In this document: positions 47,601 to 54,698 of the stretch, one piece after another | Position numbering within the stretch: the first letter of the stretch is position 1 | Layout: every line of letters begins with the position of its first letter | Assembly: GCA_019636695.1 (NCBI GenBank) | Contig: JAHBXD010000007.1 | Span: 62,001 to 126,000, forward strand | Direction of reading: 5' to 3' | Length of the DNA: 64,000 nucleotides | Source: Phycisphaeraceae bacterium | Lineage (GTDB): Bacteria; Planctomycetota; Phycisphaerae; Phycisphaerales; UBA1924 | Notes under the pieces: generated by a model | Seen by the model: the letters and a program-made list of their open reading frames with translations, nothing else | What the model was told of the DNA's origin: nothing | Database searches by the model: none | Program-made: the position numbers and the translations under genes

Positions 47601-48254
47601 CGCGGTTTCGATCTCAGCGTGCTCAATTTCACCGGCACAACGCTCAACGGCCAGACAGTCAACGATTACGTCCTGCAGCGCATCGTCATCAACGTCCGCA
47701 ATATCTACGCCAGCCTGGGCGTTCAGGTAAACATCTCAACCGATCCGTCAGTCTTTGAGTTCCAGGATTTCTCGACGGTCTTCCTCTCCAGCACCAACGA
47801 TCCGATCAGCCAGATCTTCGGCACATTCAACTTCTTCAACTTCGCTGCTCAGGGCGGCTTGTTCAGCACCATTACCCAGCCGTTCGGATTTGCTCAGCGC
47901 TCCGACCCGCTTAACGCCGATCGCAATGATGAAGCCGTCGTCTTCCTCCCCGCGTTCGCCAATCTCAACTACACCCCAAGCCAGACTGATGTCGACAACC
48001 TTGTTCAGTCGCTCACCGCGGCGGTTGGACGTCACGTGGGCGAACTTATGGGCCTGCGCATCACCGGCAACGCCGGGTTCGGGGCCGTCGATCTGTTTGC
48101 GGCGAACTCCGTCTCCAACGTACCCGGTGCAGGCACCTACTTCATCCCCACGATCGACCGCGCTCTGTCAAACAACTTCGACTCCGTCAACGACACGGAC
48201 TTCTGGCTCGGTCGCCAGAATTCAGGTGGTCTACTCCGCAAGGTGCTGAATTGA
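38673..48254 (+). CDS. Giant secreted/surface protein with LEPRxLL motif, beta-repeat body and C-terminal metzincin-like domain
   Basis: The 3,193-residue protein begins at ATG 38673 (AGGAG upstream). After a basic segment it has LVERLEPRQLLFS, the planctomycete LEPRxLL-type N-terminal motif thought to direct export. The body to about residue 2400 is Gly/Asn/Ser/Thr-rich with recurrent I-x-V-x-G-x-I strands of about 20 residues, suggesting a beta-helix or adhesin. Interspersed are Asp-rich motifs typical of calcium binding (WNTNDDRLA, FGTSDDRIADG, IRNTADD). A PPC-like domain is near residues 670-770 (DPSDVFAFAATRSQPVEV) and another near 2585 (NNVNFFRFAGDMDVYKI). The last 200 residues resemble a metzincin (VRNIYASLGVQVNIST, DRNDEAVVF), but the zinc motif reads RHVGELMGLRIT. 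An Arg/Lys C-terminal anchor is absent. Function: probable adhesion or surface layer; inferred only. Confidence 0.88.
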   Translation: MKPSRRSHRPYARPGRRDRGVERGSAAGRLASLAGVSRSTLVERLEPRQLLFSLTITPDVVNPATGLGTVGAIFGYTIPYLATEQLVRDPGDPSATTENFADRPAGNVASNFEFDDSFLRVRHNILPASDFRIVVDLDPDGQPIQGSERLRVRLGDVGEFFSFEFDTGDVVTVDDPDALLSQVSLNFNRAGGQFGLNYNNVRAVLTFRGQTVASITGNALRNLNTAPINSADWLAGVGTFVFTAQTPQIPERFDRIRFEAIEGSTEFFDVDDVTGVKPEPIFVDIVTSRIFGAEIRLTGPVGAQVQVFDLYGRPMIPTLALGIPPNSSFALVDPDDNGIPNFNDGIGRIVLTGVDQRSSLTLAGGSIEESNQAASTNPLSLPDGRYTQGGFLYSRPTEVIGIFDLFETAGFGYAFDTDGGAAGLPPGPGSVILGSPFVRNNANTATYNPGGLATGFTQAIVGDPTAFNRPDQGIFIPDGSSMGTVRLHGVMHGSSDFTGALRTLNVGYLVGSVTVAGDLGSLVVASDAGQWVADPDFTTNDFTLLEIVKTQSELIVGRTVGEIMIGGRSLLEVTVFGDLSSPATRPPLDVLRYQEKEFIYAVDENAQFREQQYYNLWIESTGTGANQIAGRALLFGTQMIRNDNILNAEWVNSQSTSVIISGEVGGGNPAIDRAEDPSDVFAFAATRSQPVEVQTSGTVSVRIVDQDGRTLAATEAARTVQNSQVLRFTAPMDAVYYLIVSEFTSVDGDFDGSVVGYEISLNGIAPTTLGSYRTGAGTGGLLGSTANSIQVLGGSIGMIRVGTGFMTGGGEDSNPTEIFNTSQAVLDTNMRFAAGSISTPGHLYSIVTGGDIEASLQRGITINIGGNLGYLTTGRSELIGTGPLQGDVGFLTMRVGGSVGMLDIKGAVGIDQDAGPNSFFAQGLDLVTGLSGTGGDIGMIRIGSHVAGGTLNVTTPDGAVIGGILISQDNEGTDGQLRGIYGGTPLFTSRMISRGIGGDVRFVNFPRIDLPNGVNSQIDLFEGTTVEITDDSGGRVRITVSGVPSGAPVGFIRFLPINGSEGVAISTIAANLAGGRSLNIVSVGVTGQAGPIAIGSIDITNSTPLSNINISGPLEVDIWRIRDSGGGLNIISNTTPNGDIVAIDVSSLNTLTIQTGDLGRTQVPTFGPRLIGPVLGLEAGLNNEVGGVLGISAGAMDQNWNGQLYRPANEATDDPGTAYLDDIGGPFDDRLDGLVVRNGNVLDISVGGSIGDVILQGPGSILQSLRANADNVTPLGRFDGIVGVIYAPIIAFVDVGNGLAARDQSPIATTGIFAEDEIRNVIGRNGANIRSVIASANTVPGQLNEFGGIDSVNLTGGGDFIDAHITVAQLDAFWTSFYYDDAPIVAGDINSVTGTNADFFRSTILATNINTFRLTGGFFDASFYNAIRRAGVIEAAGYRNSTRTGTNLEFRENSIYIGENLNRIQTLGNQGEMSDLLVDIVGTVTGSISAHNFTRVDFQVNNEIRVLTATGSFRGSNITTGQLTAMTVGQTIAASSFNVAGPIISVTAGTSIINTDFASTGPNGRIDLIRAAQLISGSVRSSGPVATITTTVGDIDLDIRTTTSRGTVSLLSAARDLKLRTDISAGVRAMVAGRHIGDRDTGGIVLIRGDLTAISVPNGQLYSEIRVGGTVGVNIVTPGGGGSSGGAGSSVQPGVVIGRATHLANNNTLGRGSIVAFDRIGPVTVNGDFAGSVISYSNGIASVTINDGSLLPNSTIAAYDGTLTSLVINRGHLLGDVHADYDITTLRVAGSADGVFGHVGINPALSPLTAVDGFRAQLPLGVGVSAGIDGPRISAGRNLVSFVVTNGSVFEAGVSAGRQISAITIGGSVANDGLTTGKGSFFVAGDRIVNISIAGHVAGALFGAGFFDLGDDNRPGGVNAGGVFNADTIRPGIVDLISIGGNASDVDVVAGKLAGNDGIWNTNDDRLAIGFSTISNVTVGGTATNVVVGADTLAPAVLNNPKLVVRPGGIVESFAGDPTIVTGTPEGVLVPGTLTVSHSGANITFTLAGPGQAFWNAAAGRLTLADTTLLSTLTVTSSTGVATNLDIVSTNNSSIGTLNMTADLAGDSDIIIDDAGGSIVFRNVTGTGTIRFGGNVTSMSFQSLTGGFVHARDIGTVAIAGNFGATNPAIRGEAAVNMRNGGTFTVGGAMRALLNVERDLTSARVTGAVDNALIRVGSRLGIAQPAGSTGGTGALVVGSFRQSRVSVGDELGNVVVQGEMFRTAILIGGDLGADGDIGGTGLSADRVSSGFASNFTINGNFFESDIVAGALRGVDAFFGTSDDRIADGRSRIGNIVITGTGVGSNRFTEAYRIFSTGTLGNVTIGGQQGQDIGNFRIVRATTVPAPISVTDLRVTESSRIYTARIFFNQAIDASTLPAALTVREVRGSSGDVEIFLVRDLDYTLTYDATSNSAAITFNRDITNRSLPQLPGVPGPGIYRFVLDADVLRAQLSGARLDGNGDGFADPGDYFSQDNIVGDAGDKLASGSINVVNNFGNVVHRVDFYQPIDLDIVMDNNYAPNRLPDVNKPFTVRGVIGDHPDNNVNFFRFAGDMDVYKITLQAGQILRLGPLSGSAINTQVTLITPSGTGVGFFANTPEIVTLPVNVLTPTQLNSEQVYLVRVTGTYFIAVGNTVESIAQANIPSVTTTPGTIGDYAFTVEVFDDGNSGFADSTDAGNGERLIDAPLPSAFPANSNVLNIGNYTFTLNVGPDGIRNTADDIVTGGNGAGVTSVRANGVVTTTVESAIGPKGHSGVPGAVFADVDIFHLNNGNPIAPGTMMQITVKLTDVGGDLGSRGSNLGSDSLFSFQDFTGGVQFALFDTTFATAVDDAVLVFAPTDFAPNGGRPGIIADDGQTAYGYDANGDFFIRFPAPGRIGTVGQVSASYAVYIQGVFNTDYAIEIITGGMGAVTQAPQNIFIETRGGQINWLEAGGQTTDLRGFDLSVLNFTGTTLNGQTVNDYVLQRIVINVRNIYASLGVQVNISTDPSVFEFQDFSTVFLSSTNDPISQIFGTFNFFNFAAQGGLFSTITQPFGFAQRSDPLNADRNDEAVVFLPAFANLNYTPSQTDVDNLVQSLTAAVGRHVGELMGLRITGNAGFGAVDLFAANSVSNVPGAGTYFIPTIDRALSNNFDSVNDTDFWLGRQNSGGLLRKVLN

Positions 48255-48316
48255 TTTGTGCCGCCGCAGGCGGTTGATGTGATTGCAGCACGCGCTGCGG
48301 ATGCATGAACAAGAGC

Positions 48317-48352
48317 GGGCGACCGGCTAGAGGCCGGTCGCCCGTGGTTTTG
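48317..48352 (+). terminator. Terminator between the giant gene and clpP (probably bidirectional)
   Basis: GGGCGACCGGC (48317-48327), loop TAGAG, GCCGGTCGCCC (48333-48343), then GTGGTTTTGT. The 11-bp stem is perfect. The T run on the plus side is modest, and the minus side (for clpP) has only scattered T's. Confidence 0.8.
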
Positions 48353-48377
48353 TCACATGTGCGCAATTCAGACCGTT

Positions 48378-48992
48378 CTACCGATCAGTTCGATGCGAAG
48401 GCATCGACCGCAGAATCTTATCGACGAGGCCGTATTCAAGCATTTCGTCCTCATCGAGCCACTTGTTGCGATCGAGATCGCGCACCACGACTTCACGAGG
48501 CTTGTTGGTGCGTTCGGCGTACAGGTTGTAAATCTTGTCCCTGATACGAAGCATTTCCCGGGCTTCGATTTCCAGGTCTGTCGCCTGGCCTTCCAGCACA
48601 CCGCCGAGCAGCGGCTGATGCATCAGGTTCCTGCTGTTCGGAAGCGTGAAACGCTTCCCCTTCGCGCCGCAGCAGGAGATGATGCTCCCCATGCTTGCCG
48701 CCTGTCCGATGATGTATGTGCAGACATCGGGTTGGACGTAATCCATCGTGTCGATGATCGCCAGACCGGCGCTCACGCTTCCGCCGGGCGAGTTCACATA
48801 CAAGTGCACATCGGCCTTGGGGTCTTCATTGGCCAGAAACAGTAACTGCGCGACCACGATGTTCGCCAGATCATCGGTGATCGGTCCCCCGATGAAAATG
48901 ATGCGATCTTTCAACAGGCGGGAATAGATGTCATACGCCCGCTCGCCTCGGGCGGTCTGTTCGATCACAATCGGTACCAGATAGCCGGACAT
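48378..48992 (-). CDS. clpP: ATP-dependent Clp protease proteolytic subunit with Asn in the triad
   Basis: ClpP forms the serine protease chamber used by ClpX/ClpA. ATG 48992 has AGAGGA upstream; 204 residues. [30 protein letters not shown] is the canonical N terminus. Catalytic Ser100 ([10 protein letters not shown]) and His125 (LMHQPLLGG) are present. At the position of the catalytic Asp (E. coli ERDRF) the sequence is DRNKW, so residue 176 is Asn. A Ser-His-Asn triad is known in Listeria ClpP1, which is inactive alone and works with a second ClpP. It is 55 bases downstream of the second clpP. Confidence 0.93.
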   Translation of the reverse strand: MSGYLVPIVIEQTARGERAYDIYSRLLKDRIIFIGGPITDDLANIVVAQLLFLANEDPKADVHLYVNSPGGSVSAGLAIIDTMDYVQPDVCTYIIGQAASMGSIISCCGAKGKRFTLPNSRNLMHQPLLGGVLEGQATDLEIEAREMLRIRDKIYNLYAERTNKPREVVVRDLDRNKWLDEDEMLEYGLVDKILRSMPSHRTDR

Positions 48993-49047
48993 GTGCGTTC
49001 CTCTTTCCTTGGGAAGCCTGCAGGCTTGATATGGATGAACGGATGAA

Positions 49048-49647
49048 TCAGCGAGCAAGGTTCGGGCCTTGCGTTCCGCTCGGCTCAGTCAGCACTTCAT
49101 CCACAAGGCCCCACTCGCGTGCTTCAATTGCGGAAAAATACCGGTCTCGCTCGCCCGCGGCCTGCACCTCGTCATACGAACGGCTGCTGTGCGCCGCGAT
49201 GATCCGGTTCAGCTCCTGCTTGGCCTTGATGATCTGCTCGGCCTGAATACGAATGTCCTCAGCAGGACCGGTGATCCCCCCATACGGCTGGTGGATCATC
49301 ACCTTCGCGTGCGGCAGAATGAACCGCTTGCCTTTCACACCCGCTGTGAGCAACACCGCGGCTCCGCTGTAAGCCCTGCCGATGCAATATGTGGCCACAG
49401 GGCTGGAGAGAAACCGCATCGTGTCATAGATCGCCAGCGTGTCGTCCACCGCACCGCCGGGAGAATTGATGTACAGACTGATCTCCTGACCTCGTTTTTG
49501 GTTCTCGAGATACAACATCTGCATCATCACTCGCGCGGCTGAGACATGGTTGATCTCCCCGATCAGGAAGACGATCCGATTCTCGAGCAGCAGCTCGTCA
49601 ATCGTCATTTCCCGGGTGCGCTGGTAGGTCACGCTGGCAGAGGGCAT
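49048..49647 (-). CDS. clpP: ATP-dependent Clp protease proteolytic subunit (second paralogue)
   Basis: ATG 49647 gives 199 residues. The triad is complete: Ser94 in [13 protein letters not shown], His119 in [10 protein letters not shown], Asp168 in GERDRYFS. It lacks the long [18 protein letters not shown] axial segment of typical ClpP (N terminus is [20 protein letters not shown]), and the Ser loop GRAYSGA differs from GQAASMG. It is upstream of the Ser-His-Asn copy on the same strand, so the two likely make a mixed ClpP1P2 complex. No clpX or tig gene is adjacent. Confidence 0.93.
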   Translation of the reverse strand: MPSASVTYQRTREMTIDELLLENRIVFLIGEINHVSAARVMMQMLYLENQKRGQEISLYINSPGGAVDDTLAIYDTMRFLSSPVATYCIGRAYSGAAVLLTAGVKGKRFILPHAKVMIHQPYGGITGPAEDIRIQAEQIIKAKQELNRIIAAHSSRSYDEVQAAGERDRYFSAIEAREWGLVDEVLTEPSGTQGPNLAR

Positions 49648-49939
49648 CAGGCGGCTCCTGGCGTTGTCGCCGACATCACCCGCCGCACGGCGGGTCACGG
49701 GGCATGGTAGTCCCGAGCAAACATCGGGCCGAACGAGGGGCGACTCTTCCGAAATTGCTTCCGAGGGCTGTCCGTCGGATACCGTTTTTTCGGCGGCAGG
49801 GCTGCCGATATGGCAGGGATTCCCAGATCAATCCACGCGCGGGATCTGCGCACCGGCCCCGGGGTTTCCCCGCGGCATTGCACCGAACCCGCCCGATCCC
49901 TACCATCGCTCCGCCCCCTGCAACCTTCCGATCAGCCCC

Positions 49940-50734
49940 ATGGAGCTTGCGACCTTGGTCACGGCAGTCATCAGCGACATTCACGGCAACTCCGAAGCGC
50001 TTAAGCGCGTTCTGGATGACATCGACCGCCGTTCCGTCGATCGCATCATCTGCCTCGGCGACATCATCGGCTACGGACCAGATCCGCTCGAATGCGTCGA
50101 TCTTGTCCGCGCACGCTGCGCGTGGAGCCTGATGGGCAATCACGACTTCGGTGTGCTGTACGAACCGACCAATTTCAATCAGCTCGCCGAATCCGCCGCC
50201 TATTGGACTCGCGAAGCCTTTGACGCCGAGCCTGATGATGCCCTCCGCGCTGCACGGTATGAGTTTCTGGGAAGGCTCCGAGTCAGAATCGTCGAAACGC
50301 TCCCGGGAATGGCCTTCCCGGTGCTCGCCGTTCACGGCTCGCCGCGAAGGCCCATCAACGAGTATGTCTTTCCTGATGATGCCACGAGCGCAGCCGAAAA
50401 GCTCGAATCGATCTTCGAACGAATTGACCGCCTCTGTCTCTGCGGCCATACGCACGTGCCCGGCGTCTTCACGGACGAGCCGGACTTCTATCCGCCGGGA
50501 GAACTCGGCGAAAGCCACGTCTATCGCTTTATAGAGGGCGAAAAGGCCATCATCAACGTCGGTTCCGTCGGACAACCGCGAGATCTCGATCCGCGTGCGG
50601 CATACGCCGTCATCCATCCCGATCGTGTTGAGTTCGTTCGGGTCGAATACAACGTCGAGGTCACCGCGCAGCGCATCAAAAACGTTCCTCAACTGCACGA
50701 CTGGCTCGGTGAACGCCTCTACCTCGGCCGCTAG
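49940..50734 (+). CDS. Calcineurin-like metallophosphoesterase
   Basis: The 264-residue protein starts at ATG 49940; the open frame upstream is unrelated. The dimetal motifs are AVISDIHGN (Asp, His), LGDIIGYGPDP (Asp), MGNHDF (Asn, His), VLAVHGSP (His) and LCGHTHVPG (His-x-His), in correct order. This is the YfcE/ApaH-related subgroup with the GDIIGYGPDP signature found in many bacteria, likely acting on phosphodiesters or nucleotides; substrate unknown. It is divergent from the clpP genes and upstream of yidC. Confidence 0.9.
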   Translation: MELATLVTAVISDIHGNSEALKRVLDDIDRRSVDRIICLGDIIGYGPDPLECVDLVRARCAWSLMGNHDFGVLYEPTNFNQLAESAAYWTREAFDAEPDDALRAARYEFLGRLRVRIVETLPGMAFPVLAVHGSPRRPINEYVFPDDATSAAEKLESIFERIDRLCLCGHTHVPGVFTDEPDFYPPGELGESHVYRFIEGEKAIINVGSVGQPRDLDPRAAYAVIHPDRVEFVRVEYNVEVTAQRIKNVPQLHDWLGERLYLGR

Positions 50735-50845
50735 GCCGGCGGGGCTGCTCGCCCCTGGGTGTTGTGCGGCGGCCTCGGCGAGGCCTTGCCGCTCTTGAAT
50801 CTCCTGATCGCTCGCGTGCCCTCCGGGGCCTATTGATCCAGACCC

Positions 50846-53137
50846 ATGGCACGAAAGAAGAACCCCCTCCTCCGCGTCCTGATTCCCGTGCTTGTGCTGC
50901 TGGTCGGCATCGGCTTTGCCGTTGCCGTGATGATCAACAGCTCTCGACCATCGGTCACTCCTCCACCTCCCGACACTTCGACACCATCAGCCTCGGATCC
51001 GGCACCGCCTCAGCCGATACCCGATCCGCAGCCCGATTCGCGTGCGCAAGCCGAGACGCCGATTCCACCCGCCGTTGCCACGGATCAGACGGAGAGTCAA
51101 CCTCCTTTACCGCCGGCTGCCACTCCCACCGCATCGGCCGAACCCGGTTTGCTTTCAGGGCTGCACGCGGCGGAAATCGGTACATGGGCGATTGATGCCC
51201 CGTTTACACCCTTGGGAAGCCTATCCCCGGATCAGGGGGATCAGTTGCTGATCGAGTTCAGCCGCTACGGGGCAGGTGTCGCGGCGCTTGACCTCGGTTC
51301 CTATTTCCAGACGTACCGACGGATCGATCCGATCCGGCTTCAGCAGGAGTACGACCACGGTGTAGACGGCGTGACGCCGTTCTCCGCCGATGCAGTCATC
51401 ATCAACGAAGTTACGGTTCGATTGCAGGGGATTGTGGGTGCAGACGGGCTTGAACGCAGGATCTGGCAGCAGGTTGGGCCGGGGCGCTTCCGCGCCGAGA
51501 TCCGAAACGCTTCGGATGTCCCTGTTCTGGAGATCACCCGGACTTTTGAGTTGGCGCCGGGGGGGCTTGAGTTCTTTCTGCGTCAGCGCATCCGCAATCT
51601 GACTGATCGTCCGTTGAAGATTCAATATCGCGAATTCGGCGCGGTTGACCTTCCCGACGATTCCGGCGTGCAGATGGGCGATCGACGCCGTGTCCGTTTC
51701 GGGTACTTGTTGAATCCCACCATCGATCCCTCGCAGAGTGCGGTCGTCGCGGATGGTGATCTTCGCACCCGTAACTCAGTGCTCGGCAAGAAGCGGGCCG
51801 ACAGCCGTTACGAGACCACTGCCTTGGTCTGGCCTTCTACCCGGGCCAAGAACCGCTCCTACACATTGGCATGGGTCGCCTTGACAAGCCGTTACTTCGG
51901 GGTCACGGTGCACTCTGCGCTGAACAATGGCGCTGCGCTCGGGGCCGACCGCACGGTCGAGCGATACATCCTCAACCGCTCGAATACGTCGGTTGAGCCG
52001 CCGATCCTCGCGCTGCGGTTGACCACCGCGTCGTTTGATCTTCAGGCGGGGCAGGCTCAAGACCTCGATGTGGCCGTCTATGCCGGACCACTCAAGCGCT
52101 CGATCATCGGCAAGCAGCCCCTGGCACAGGATCTTGCCCTTGATCGGCTCGTCGTGCTCAATCTCGGCGGCCCGTGCGGCTGGTGCACATTCAGTTGGCT
52201 TACCGAACCGTTGCTGGCGTTGCTCAGGGTGCTTCACGACGGACTGTTCCGTGACTGGGCACTGGCGATTTTCGGCCTTGTCTTCATCGTTCGGCTGATC
52301 CTGCACCCTGTGACCAAGTGGTCGCAGATCAAGCTTCAGCAGTTCGGCAAGCGCATGCAGGCGCTGGCTCCTAAGCAGAAAAAACTCCAGGAGAAATACG
52401 GTTCCGATCGCAAGCGACTTCAGCTCGAAATGCAGAAACTCTGGCGAGAAGAGGGCGTCAGTCCTGCCGGCTTTCTGGGCTGCCTGCCCATGTTCCTGCA
52501 GATGCCTGTCTGGATCGCCGTCTACGCCATGATCTACTACGCCTTCGAACTGCGGCATCAGTCGGCATTCTTCGGACTGTTCCAGTCGGTCAGCGGCGGC
52601 CAATGGGGCTTTCTGGCTGACCTTGCGCAGCCCGATGCGCTCATTTCCTTCGGAGGCGGCTTCAACTTCCTCTTCTTCGGAAGGGTTGAGTCGTTCAATC
52701 TCCTTCCGTTGCTCTTCGGGTTTGTGCTCTTCGCACATCAGAAATACATCACGCCCTCCAACGTGGCCATGACACCGGAGCAGAAGACCCAGCAGGCTAT
52801 CGTCAAATGGATGAGCGTCATTCTCTTCCCGCTGTTCATGTACAACGCTCCCGCAGGGCTTACGCTCTACTTCATCGCCAACTCGACCATCGCCATCTTC
52901 GAGAGCCGTCTCATCAAACGGCATATCGAGAAGCACGATCTGCTGAATGTGGAGAAACTTAAAGCTCGTCAGGCCTCACGCGGGCCCGGCTTCTTCCAGC
53001 GCATGCGCCAGATGGCCGAATTGCAAGCGCAGCTCAAGCAACAGCAGGCCACGGGGAAGGGACCGGGAGGCCGCAAAGGTGCTGGCACCGTAAGGCGCAA
53101 CGAGCCTCCGCCCGACCGCTTCAAGAAACGCGGGTGA
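50846..53137 (+). CDS. yidC: Membrane protein insertase
   Basis: YidC inserts inner-membrane proteins alone or with SecYEG. The 763 residues contain an N-terminal membrane segment (LLRVLIPVLVLLVGIGFAVAVM), a Pro-rich linker, a large periplasmic beta-domain to about residue 430, and the five-helix core: DWALAIFGLVFIVRLILHPVTK with the groove Arg483, the cytoplasmic coiled-coil loop (QQFGKRMQALAPKQKKLQEK), then FLGCLPMFLQMPVWIAVYAM and WMSVILFPLFMYNAPAGLTL. The C-terminal tail is basic (KGPGGRKGAGTVRRNEPPPD), as in some YidC that bind ribosomes. mnmE follows, as in many bacteria. Confidence 0.96.
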   Translation: MARKKNPLLRVLIPVLVLLVGIGFAVAVMINSSRPSVTPPPPDTSTPSASDPAPPQPIPDPQPDSRAQAETPIPPAVATDQTESQPPLPPAATPTASAEPGLLSGLHAAEIGTWAIDAPFTPLGSLSPDQGDQLLIEFSRYGAGVAALDLGSYFQTYRRIDPIRLQQEYDHGVDGVTPFSADAVIINEVTVRLQGIVGADGLERRIWQQVGPGRFRAEIRNASDVPVLEITRTFELAPGGLEFFLRQRIRNLTDRPLKIQYREFGAVDLPDDSGVQMGDRRRVRFGYLLNPTIDPSQSAVVADGDLRTRNSVLGKKRADSRYETTALVWPSTRAKNRSYTLAWVALTSRYFGVTVHSALNNGAALGADRTVERYILNRSNTSVEPPILALRLTTASFDLQAGQAQDLDVAVYAGPLKRSIIGKQPLAQDLALDRLVVLNLGGPCGWCTFSWLTEPLLALLRVLHDGLFRDWALAIFGLVFIVRLILHPVTKWSQIKLQQFGKRMQALAPKQKKLQEKYGSDRKRLQLEMQKLWREEGVSPAGFLGCLPMFLQMPVWIAVYAMIYYAFELRHQSAFFGLFQSVSGGQWGFLADLAQPDALISFGGGFNFLFFGRVESFNLLPLLFGFVLFAHQKYITPSNVAMTPEQKTQQAIVKWMSVILFPLFMYNAPAGLTLYFIANSTIAIFESRLIKRHIEKHDLLNVEKLKARQASRGPGFFQRMRQMAELQAQLKQQQATGKGPGGRKGAGTVRRNEPPPDRFKKRG

Positions 53138-53270
53138 TCGTTTCCAACTGGGTACCCCGCATCGATCCGGCATTATCCTTCGGCAACGCAGTGATCTCCT
53201 TCATCAGATCGTCACGCACACGGGGAATGATCCTGGTGTTTCACCTTGGCGACGTGGCCAACAATCGCAG

Positions 53271-54617
53271 GTGCTGGGAAATGACACGATCTTCGCGACG
53301 GCCACTCCTACCGGGAACTCTCGGCGCATGCTTCTGCGCATCAGTGGCCCGAAGGTGCAAGACATCGCCTCAACGCGCTTTCGCGACCTGCCCGATGACC
53401 GCGGGGCATGGCCAGCCGTAATGGCGTTCGAGACAGGAGCCGAACTTCCGGTTCTCGTTATCCGCGCTTATGCCCCTGCGACATACACAGGTGAAGACAC
53501 CCTTGAGATTCTTCTTTCCGGAAACATGCACCTCGGGAACAGGGTGATGCAGGCCATCGCGATTGATCCGAGCATCCGCCCGGCTCGCCCGGGAGAATTT
53601 ACCGCTCGCGCGTATCTGAACGGGCGGCTTTCAATCATCGAGGCCGAGGGTGTCGCGGCGACCATCGCCGCGGTGACCCAGCGCGACCTTGTGCGTGCCT
53701 ACCAGCTTCGGGCCGGTGTCCTCGCCGCAGAGTATGACGCCCTTCACGACAGGCTTGCCGACCTTCTTGCGCTGGTGGAAGCGGGTGTTGATTTCTCAGA
53801 TCAGGAAGATGTCCGCCCCATTTCGCCGCACGATCTCCTTGCCGCTGTGCGGTCCGTCGCAAAGACTGTCGAGCAGGCGCTGAGCAGGCGAGTATCCGGC
53901 CGATTCGATCGAACCGTGCCATTCGTGGTCTTGGCCGGTCCACCGAACGCCGGCAAGAGCACCTTGTTTAATGCCCTCCTCGGACATCGCCGAGTGGTCA
54001 CATCACCGGTTCGCGGCACGACGCGCGATGCGATCATCGAACCCGTCACATGGCTCACACGAACTGGGGGCGACCACATCGATATCCGGTTGGCTGATCT
54101 TCCCGGCCTTGATGTGCAGGCCGGCTCGCCCGCCCACATCGCGGCACAGCATGCCGCCTTACGCACTCTCGAATCAGCGGACCTCATCCTCTGGTGTTCT
54201 GCGTCAGGCCGCGATTTGCCCCCGGCTGAAATCGGGAACAGGCACTTGGTATACGTGCGCACCAAGTGCGACCGTCCCTCCGCCGTGCCGATGCAATCGA
54301 GGGAGGTCGCAGTGTGTGCAATCGATGGTCGCGGGCTTGATGAGCTGCGTGCCGCCGTATCTGCTGCAATCGCCGAAGGCGAGGATATCGGTGCTGATGA
54401 TGCCTTCCTGCTCCCGCGGCATGCCCACGCACTGCGGGCGGCACACAGTGCCCTCGAGCAAGCCATCGCTGCGTTCGATGCATCCATAGACGCCGATCCG
54501 GCGATGATCGCCGAATCGCTGCGAACGGCGATTCGGCACCTGGGTGAGCTCACCGGGCGAACGCACACCGATGACATCCTCGGTCGCATCTTCTCACGAT
54601 TTTGCATCGGGAAGTAG
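53271..54617 (+). CDS. mnmE: tRNA modification GTPase MnmE
   Basis: MnmE with MnmG makes cmnm5U34 in tRNA. The GTG-started frame gives 448 residues. The N-terminal folate domain has DTIFATATPTGNSRRMLLRI, then YTGEDTLEILLSGN and RPARPGEFTARAYLNGRLS. The G domain has P-loop AGPPNAGKSTLFN, GTTRD, LADLPGL and the G4 TKCD. The C terminus is TDDILGRIFSRFCIGK, retaining the Cys of the CxGK motif. Unlike the short paralogue at 28573 every element is present. Upstream yidC is the usual neighbour; mnmG is not in the window. Confidence 0.96.
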   Translation: MLGNDTIFATATPTGNSRRMLLRISGPKVQDIASTRFRDLPDDRGAWPAVMAFETGAELPVLVIRAYAPATYTGEDTLEILLSGNMHLGNRVMQAIAIDPSIRPARPGEFTARAYLNGRLSIIEAEGVAATIAAVTQRDLVRAYQLRAGVLAAEYDALHDRLADLLALVEAGVDFSDQEDVRPISPHDLLAAVRSVAKTVEQALSRRVSGRFDRTVPFVVLAGPPNAGKSTLFNALLGHRRVVTSPVRGTTRDAIIEPVTWLTRTGGDHIDIRLADLPGLDVQAGSPAHIAAQHAALRTLESADLILWCSASGRDLPPAEIGNRHLVYVRTKCDRPSAVPMQSREVAVCAIDGRGLDELRAAVSAAIAEGEDIGADDAFLLPRHAHALRAAHSALEQAIAAFDASIDADPAMIAESLRTAIRHLGELTGRTHTDDILGRIFSRFCIGK

Positions 54618-54640
54618 TCGCGGCGCGAATTGCCGAACCC

Positions 54641-54674
54641 AAAAACAACACCGACCGGCAACGCGCCGGTCGGT
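54641..54674 (-). terminator. Intrinsic terminator of the PEP-CTERM-like gene at 54699
   Basis: On the minus strand ACCGACCGGC (54674-54665), loop GCGTT, GCCGGTCGGT (54659-54650), then GTTGTTTTTGGG. A perfect 10-bp stem with a T tract, 25 bases past the stop and facing mnmE from the other side. Confidence 0.85.
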
Positions 54675-54698
54675 GAGGTGGGTCAGGTGTAATCACAT

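Noticed and set aside
51776..52936. 386-codon minus-strand frame
   Set aside because: Antisense to yidC, whose membrane core is unambiguous.
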